Positions 7,708-9,092 of a stretch of 9,092 nucleotides of DNA are shown piece after piece. The DNA comes from Actinomycetes bacterium (lineage in GTDB: Bacteria > Actinomycetota > Acidimicrobiia > Acidimicrobiales > CADCSY01). The position numbers and the translations under genes are program-made. Under the pieces are notes generated by a model. The model was not told the DNA's origin and made no database searches. It saw only the letters and a program-made list of their open reading frames with translations. Position 1 is the first letter of the stretch. Each line of letters begins with the position of its first letter. The DNA lies in the NCBI GenBank assembly GCA_025464025.1, contig JAODBP010000179.1:1-9092 (forward strand). The letters are read 5' to 3'.

Positions 7708-8034
7708 CGGAGCTCCGGGGTTCGCGGGTGCGATGGGCCCCTGGATGGATCCCGCAGGAGCGACGGCACCCACGACGGTACCCCCACGGGGTCTTGACCT
7801 CCAGGGGTCGCGGGCGCACGATCGAACCGAAGGTGCTCGTCGTCGAGAGGAGCCTCTGAGGATGACGATCTGTGCTGGCGCGGGGGAAGATCCGCCGGGT
7901 CAGAACTGAGTCGGGCAGCGTCCCTGTACCGCCACGCTCGTTCCCCTGACTGAGCGCCCGTCGATGAGCGGGCCCATTGGACACGCAGGCCACGACGGGG
8001 AGGGGCAGGTCCCGACTCTCAAAACCGCACAACA
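7708..8034. other. Intergenic stretch between lipoprotein and yciI genes
   Basis: I see no supported gene in this 327-bp stretch. On the - strand it must hold the lipoprotein promoter; TACCGT (plus 7775-7780) fits TANNNT but lacks a good -35. On the + strand there is a better promoter-like pair, TTGACC then CACGAT. Downstream of that are AGGAG (7848-7852) and a 15-codon frame starting at ATG 7862 and ending at 7909. Several short self-complementary patches occur, such as ACCCCCACGGGGT near 7780-7792. Signature motifs of SRP RNA, tmRNA and RNase P RNA are absent. Confidence 0.5.
7794..7822 (+). promoter_or_regulatory. Candidate sigma-70 promoter of unknown purpose
   Basis: TTGACC (7794-7799) is followed after exactly 17 bp by CACGAT (7817-7822), a five-of-six -35 match and a weaker -10 (A2, A5 and T6 match). 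The predicted start is near 7829. It points away from the lipoprotein gene and no recognised + strand gene follows, so it may be fortuitous or may drive a small RNA or tiny ORF. Confidence 0.25.
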
Positions 8035-8066
8035 CGGGTCCCGGTCGCCTCGGTGGCCGGGACCCC
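8021..8066 (-). terminator. Terminator-like hairpin downstream of yciI
   Basis: GGGTCCCGG (8036-8044) and CCGGGACCC (8057-8065) are exact inverted repeats, and G-T and C-G pairs extend the stem inward. On the - strand the hairpin begins 8 nt after the yciI-family stop codon and is followed by GTGTTGTGCGGTTTT. The TTTT comes about 11 nt after the stem, so this is an imperfect intrinsic terminator of the kind common in GC-rich actinomycetes. Confidence 0.6.
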
Positions 8067-8073
8067 GTCGCGC

Positions 8074-8379
8074 TCAGGGCCGGATGGCGGCCACGCGCAT
8101 GGGACTGACGTCGAAGGTGTGGAGGCCGGCCAGCACGGTCGGGTCCTGCTCGCCGACGGCCCGGGCCTCGGCTTCGTCGGCCACGTCGAGCACCGCCACC
8201 CCGTAGGGGAGGTTGGCGTCGAGCACCGGGCCGTAGACGATGATCCGCCCGGCCTCGAAGTGGACCCGGGTGTAGGCGGCGTGCTCGGCCATGAGGGCCT
8301 GCTCCCGTTCGTCCATGTCGAACGGGAACGTCGGACGCGGCGGGATCAGGCGCAGGAGGTAGTGCTGGTGGTCGCTCAC
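8074..8379 (-). CDS. YciI-family (YCII domain) protein
   Basis: This is a 101-residue cytoplasmic protein spanning one complete YCII domain. Visible family features are the opening strand HYLLRLIPPRPTF, EHAAYTRVHFEAGRIIVYGPVLD (His33 in the helix, GPVLD at 50-54), the strand GVAVLDVADEAEAR, and the closing AGLHTFDVSPMRVAA. These are small ferredoxin-like alpha/beta folds, often dimeric; the activity of most members is unknown. The start is a GTG (plus 8377-8379), the only in-frame choice that keeps the first strand. The nearest ATG is residue 22 and would remove it. There is no Shine-Dalgarno: the GTG comes one base after the 3' end of the tRNA(CAT) gene on the same strand. A terminator-like hairpin follows its stop, so it is probably the last gene of the tRNA transcript. 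Confidence 0.88.
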   Translation of the reverse strand: MSDHQHYLLRLIPPRPTFPFDMDEREQALMAEHAAYTRVHFEAGRIIVYGPVLDANLPYGVAVLDVADEAEARAVGEQDPTVLAGLHTFDVSPMRVAAIRP

Positions 8380-8380
8380 G

Positions 8381-8453
8381 TGGGGCAGGGAGGTCTCGAA
8401 CCTCCAACCGAGGGATTATGAGTCCCCTGCTCTAACCCTTGAGCTACTGCCCC
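8381..8453 (-). tRNA. tRNA with CAT anticodon, probably tRNA-Ile2 (lysidine type)
   Basis: This is a complete 73-nt cloverleaf. Acceptor GGGGCAG/CTGCCCC, D-stem GCTC/GAGC, anticodon stem GGGGA/TCCCT with loop CTCATAA (anticodon at plus 8418-8420), T-arm GGAGG/CCTCC with loop TTCGAGA, and discriminator A. No CCA is encoded. CAT can be elongator Met or Ile2. I favour Ile2, which reads AUA after TilS converts C34 to lysidine, because of the 8-nt D-loop AAGGGTTA and the G27-T43 wobble, as in E. coli ileX. Elongator tRNA-Met remains possible. It is not an initiator, since the anticodon stem lacks three G-C pairs next to the loop. Confidence 0.9.
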
Positions 8454-8492
8454 GAAGGGGCTGCACCGTAGCCGTGGGGCGGGCGTACTTCG

Positions 8493-8568
8493 TGGCTCCG
8501 AGGCTGGGACTTGAACCCAGAACCTGCGCATTAACAGTGCGATGCTCTGCCAATTGAGCTACCTCGGA
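8493..8568 (-). tRNA. tRNA-Asn (GTT), CCA encoded
   Basis: The cloverleaf is clear. Acceptor TCCGAGG/CCTCGGA, D-stem GCTC/GAGC with loop AATTGGCA, anticodon loop CTGTTAA (GTT at plus 8533-8535), T-arm CTGGG/CCCAG with loop TTCAAGT, discriminator G at 8496, and an encoded CCA (8495-8493). The outermost anticodon-stem pair (27-43) is T-C, a mismatch. The first ten bases overlap the end of the upstream protein gene, whose TAG stop is tRNA positions 8-10. A 39-nt spacer separates it from the tRNA(CAT) gene on the same strand. Confidence 0.96.
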
Positions 8569-9092
8569 ATGTGGCCTGACGATGGTAACAGGGTCGACAC
8601 CAGACCCATGATCGCCCGATGCGTCCGGGAGCACGAGTACCAGACCCGGGCGCAACCGTGTCGGTGCTTCGTGCGCCGGATCCCGACTCGAAGCTCCACC
8701 CGCTGCGGCTTGCGGAACTGGTTGGCGGGGACGCCGGTGACCTGCGACCAGTAGGCCTCCGCGGCTTGGAGGTCGAGTCCGTCGTGGAGATAGATGCTGC
8801 AGCGCAGCCGGGACTCGTCGATCGTGAAGCACGCGCGGAGCCAGTGGAGGAAGAGCGCGACCATGGCCGGGTCGTTGTTGGCGAAGCCGACGAGCCCGTC
8901 GCGCTTGAAGCCCTCGCCGGCGTAGAGGGCGGTGCCGGCGATGAGGAGGTCGCGCTCGCTCAGCTCGCCGATGCGCTCGCGGCCTTCGGCCAGCAGGCGC
9001 TCGACCTCGGCGGCCTTGGCCCGCTGGAGGGCGTTGGGTGCGCGGGGCGACGTGCGGCGCCGCACCACCACCGGGATGTCGCGGGTCCACGC
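8559..9092 (-). CDS. Unnamed protein with LAGLIDADG-like segment (5' end beyond window)
   Basis: The 177 visible residues include seven codons before the GTG at 9071 (AWTRDIP), which read as the end of a helix-turn-helix of the type 'STVSxWTRDIP'. The gene therefore most likely starts beyond the right edge. After a basic linker comes LSERDLLIAGTALYAGEGFKRD, then VGFANNDPAMVALFLHWLRACF, LRCSIYLHDGLDLQAAEAYW and a Cys/His-containing end (RRTKHRHGCARVWYSCSRTH). I recall similar uncharacterised proteins in actinomycetes. The AGxALYxGEG segment with the following FANxDPxxxxxFLxWL resembles the first half of LAGLIDADG endonuclease domains, Glu taking the place of the acidic catalytic residue. Function is unknown, and the endonuclease link is inference. 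The stop codon lies within tRNA-Asn (8559-8561), so the last three or four codons are tRNA sequence. Confidence 0.7.
   Translation of the reverse strand, partial: AWTRDIPVVVRRRTSPRAPNALQRAKAAEVERLLAEGRERIGELSERDLLIAGTALYAGEGFKRDGLVGFANNDPAMVALFLHWLRACFTIDESRLRCSIYLHDGLDLQAAEAYWSQVTGVPANQFRKPQRVELRVGIRRTKHRHGCARVWYSCSRTHRAIMGLVSTLLPSSGHIPR
8582..8587 (-). promoter_or_regulatory. Candidate -10 element for the tRNA-Asn transcript
   Basis: TACCAT on the - strand fits TANNNT and lies 13 nt upstream of the tRNA-Asn 5' end, inside the last codons of the neighbouring protein gene. Transcription would begin near 8575. No good -35 is visible at 17-18 bp, so the tRNA may instead be made by read-through. 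Confidence 0.25.

Noticed and set aside
7708..7773. N-terminal extension of the lipoprotein to 7773
   Set aside because: It would put 22 Pro/Ala/Gly residues before the signal peptide. The ATG at 7707 has a Shine-Dalgarno and gives a normal lipobox position.
6682..7797. A 371-codon + strand frame opposite the YtxH and lipoprotein genes
   Set aside because: The - strand reading has a signal peptide, lipobox, ribosome site and family motifs; the + strand reading has only charged repeats.
7829..8067. SRP RNA, tmRNA or RNase P RNA in the intergenic stretch
   Set aside because: I looked for the SRP GGAAGG-type tetraloop motif, the tmRNA tRNA-like ends and the RNase P core motifs on both strands and found none.
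7595..8407. A 270-codon - strand frame spanning yciI and the intergenic region
   Set aside because: It runs out of frame through yciI and the lipoprotein, and its intergenic part shows no family motif.
8542..8754. A 70-codon + strand frame opposite tRNA-Asn and the unnamed protein
   Set aside because: It is antisense to a clear tRNA and to the motif-bearing frame, and has no ribosome site or recognisable motif.
1..9092. CRISPR arrays, insertion sequences, toxin-antitoxin or defence genes
   Set aside because: No regularly spaced repeats, no transposase or integrase motifs and no paired small toxin-antitoxin genes were visible on either strand.

Overview
The window is very GC-rich, with G or C at almost every third codon position. 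It carries the adjacent, overlapping dnaG-rpoD pair, an actinobacterial-type YtxH small protein and TANNNT-like -10 elements. Together these point to a high-GC actinomycete (Actinomycetota). A member of the Acidimicrobiia or a relative is my best guess, but nothing in the window proves the class.

Left half, + strand (1-6624). The window opens inside ppdK (pyruvate, phosphate dikinase), with roughly 80 N-terminal residues lying off the left edge. A 45-bp gap follows, containing most of a perfect 16-bp-stem hairpin that runs into the start codon of a TerC/Alx-family membrane protein. After a 123-bp GC-rich spacer come dnaG (primase) and rpoD (principal sigma factor), which overlap by 11 nt. This is the conserved core of the macromolecular-synthesis operon, here without rpsU. 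dnaG has a -10-like TAGCCT just upstream of its ATG, suggesting a leaderless transcript.

Right half, - strand (6625-9092). Reading right to left, the genes are: the 3' part of an unnamed protein resembling LAGLIDADG-type proteins, running off the right edge; tRNA-Asn(GTT); tRNA(CAT), most like tRNA-Ile2; a yciI-family gene with a terminator-like hairpin behind it; a 327-bp stretch with no convincing gene; a secreted lipoprotein; and a YtxH-like small membrane protein. The last codons of the YtxH gene and of rpoD abut exactly, with no base between the two convergent stop codons.

How the parts relate. The + strand genes are housekeeping: carbon metabolism, metal or redox membrane homeostasis, replication priming and transcription initiation. 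The most unusual architecture is on the right. The unnamed protein's stop codon lies inside tRNA-Asn, and the yciI start codon lies one base after the tRNA(CAT) discriminator base. tRNA maturation there should therefore cut directly at mRNA boundaries. I saw no CRISPR array, insertion sequence, prophage module or defence locus, and I do not claim a wholly new system. The best leads are the tRNA/mRNA junctions, the hairpin over the terC start, and the loss of the regulatory threonine in PPDK.
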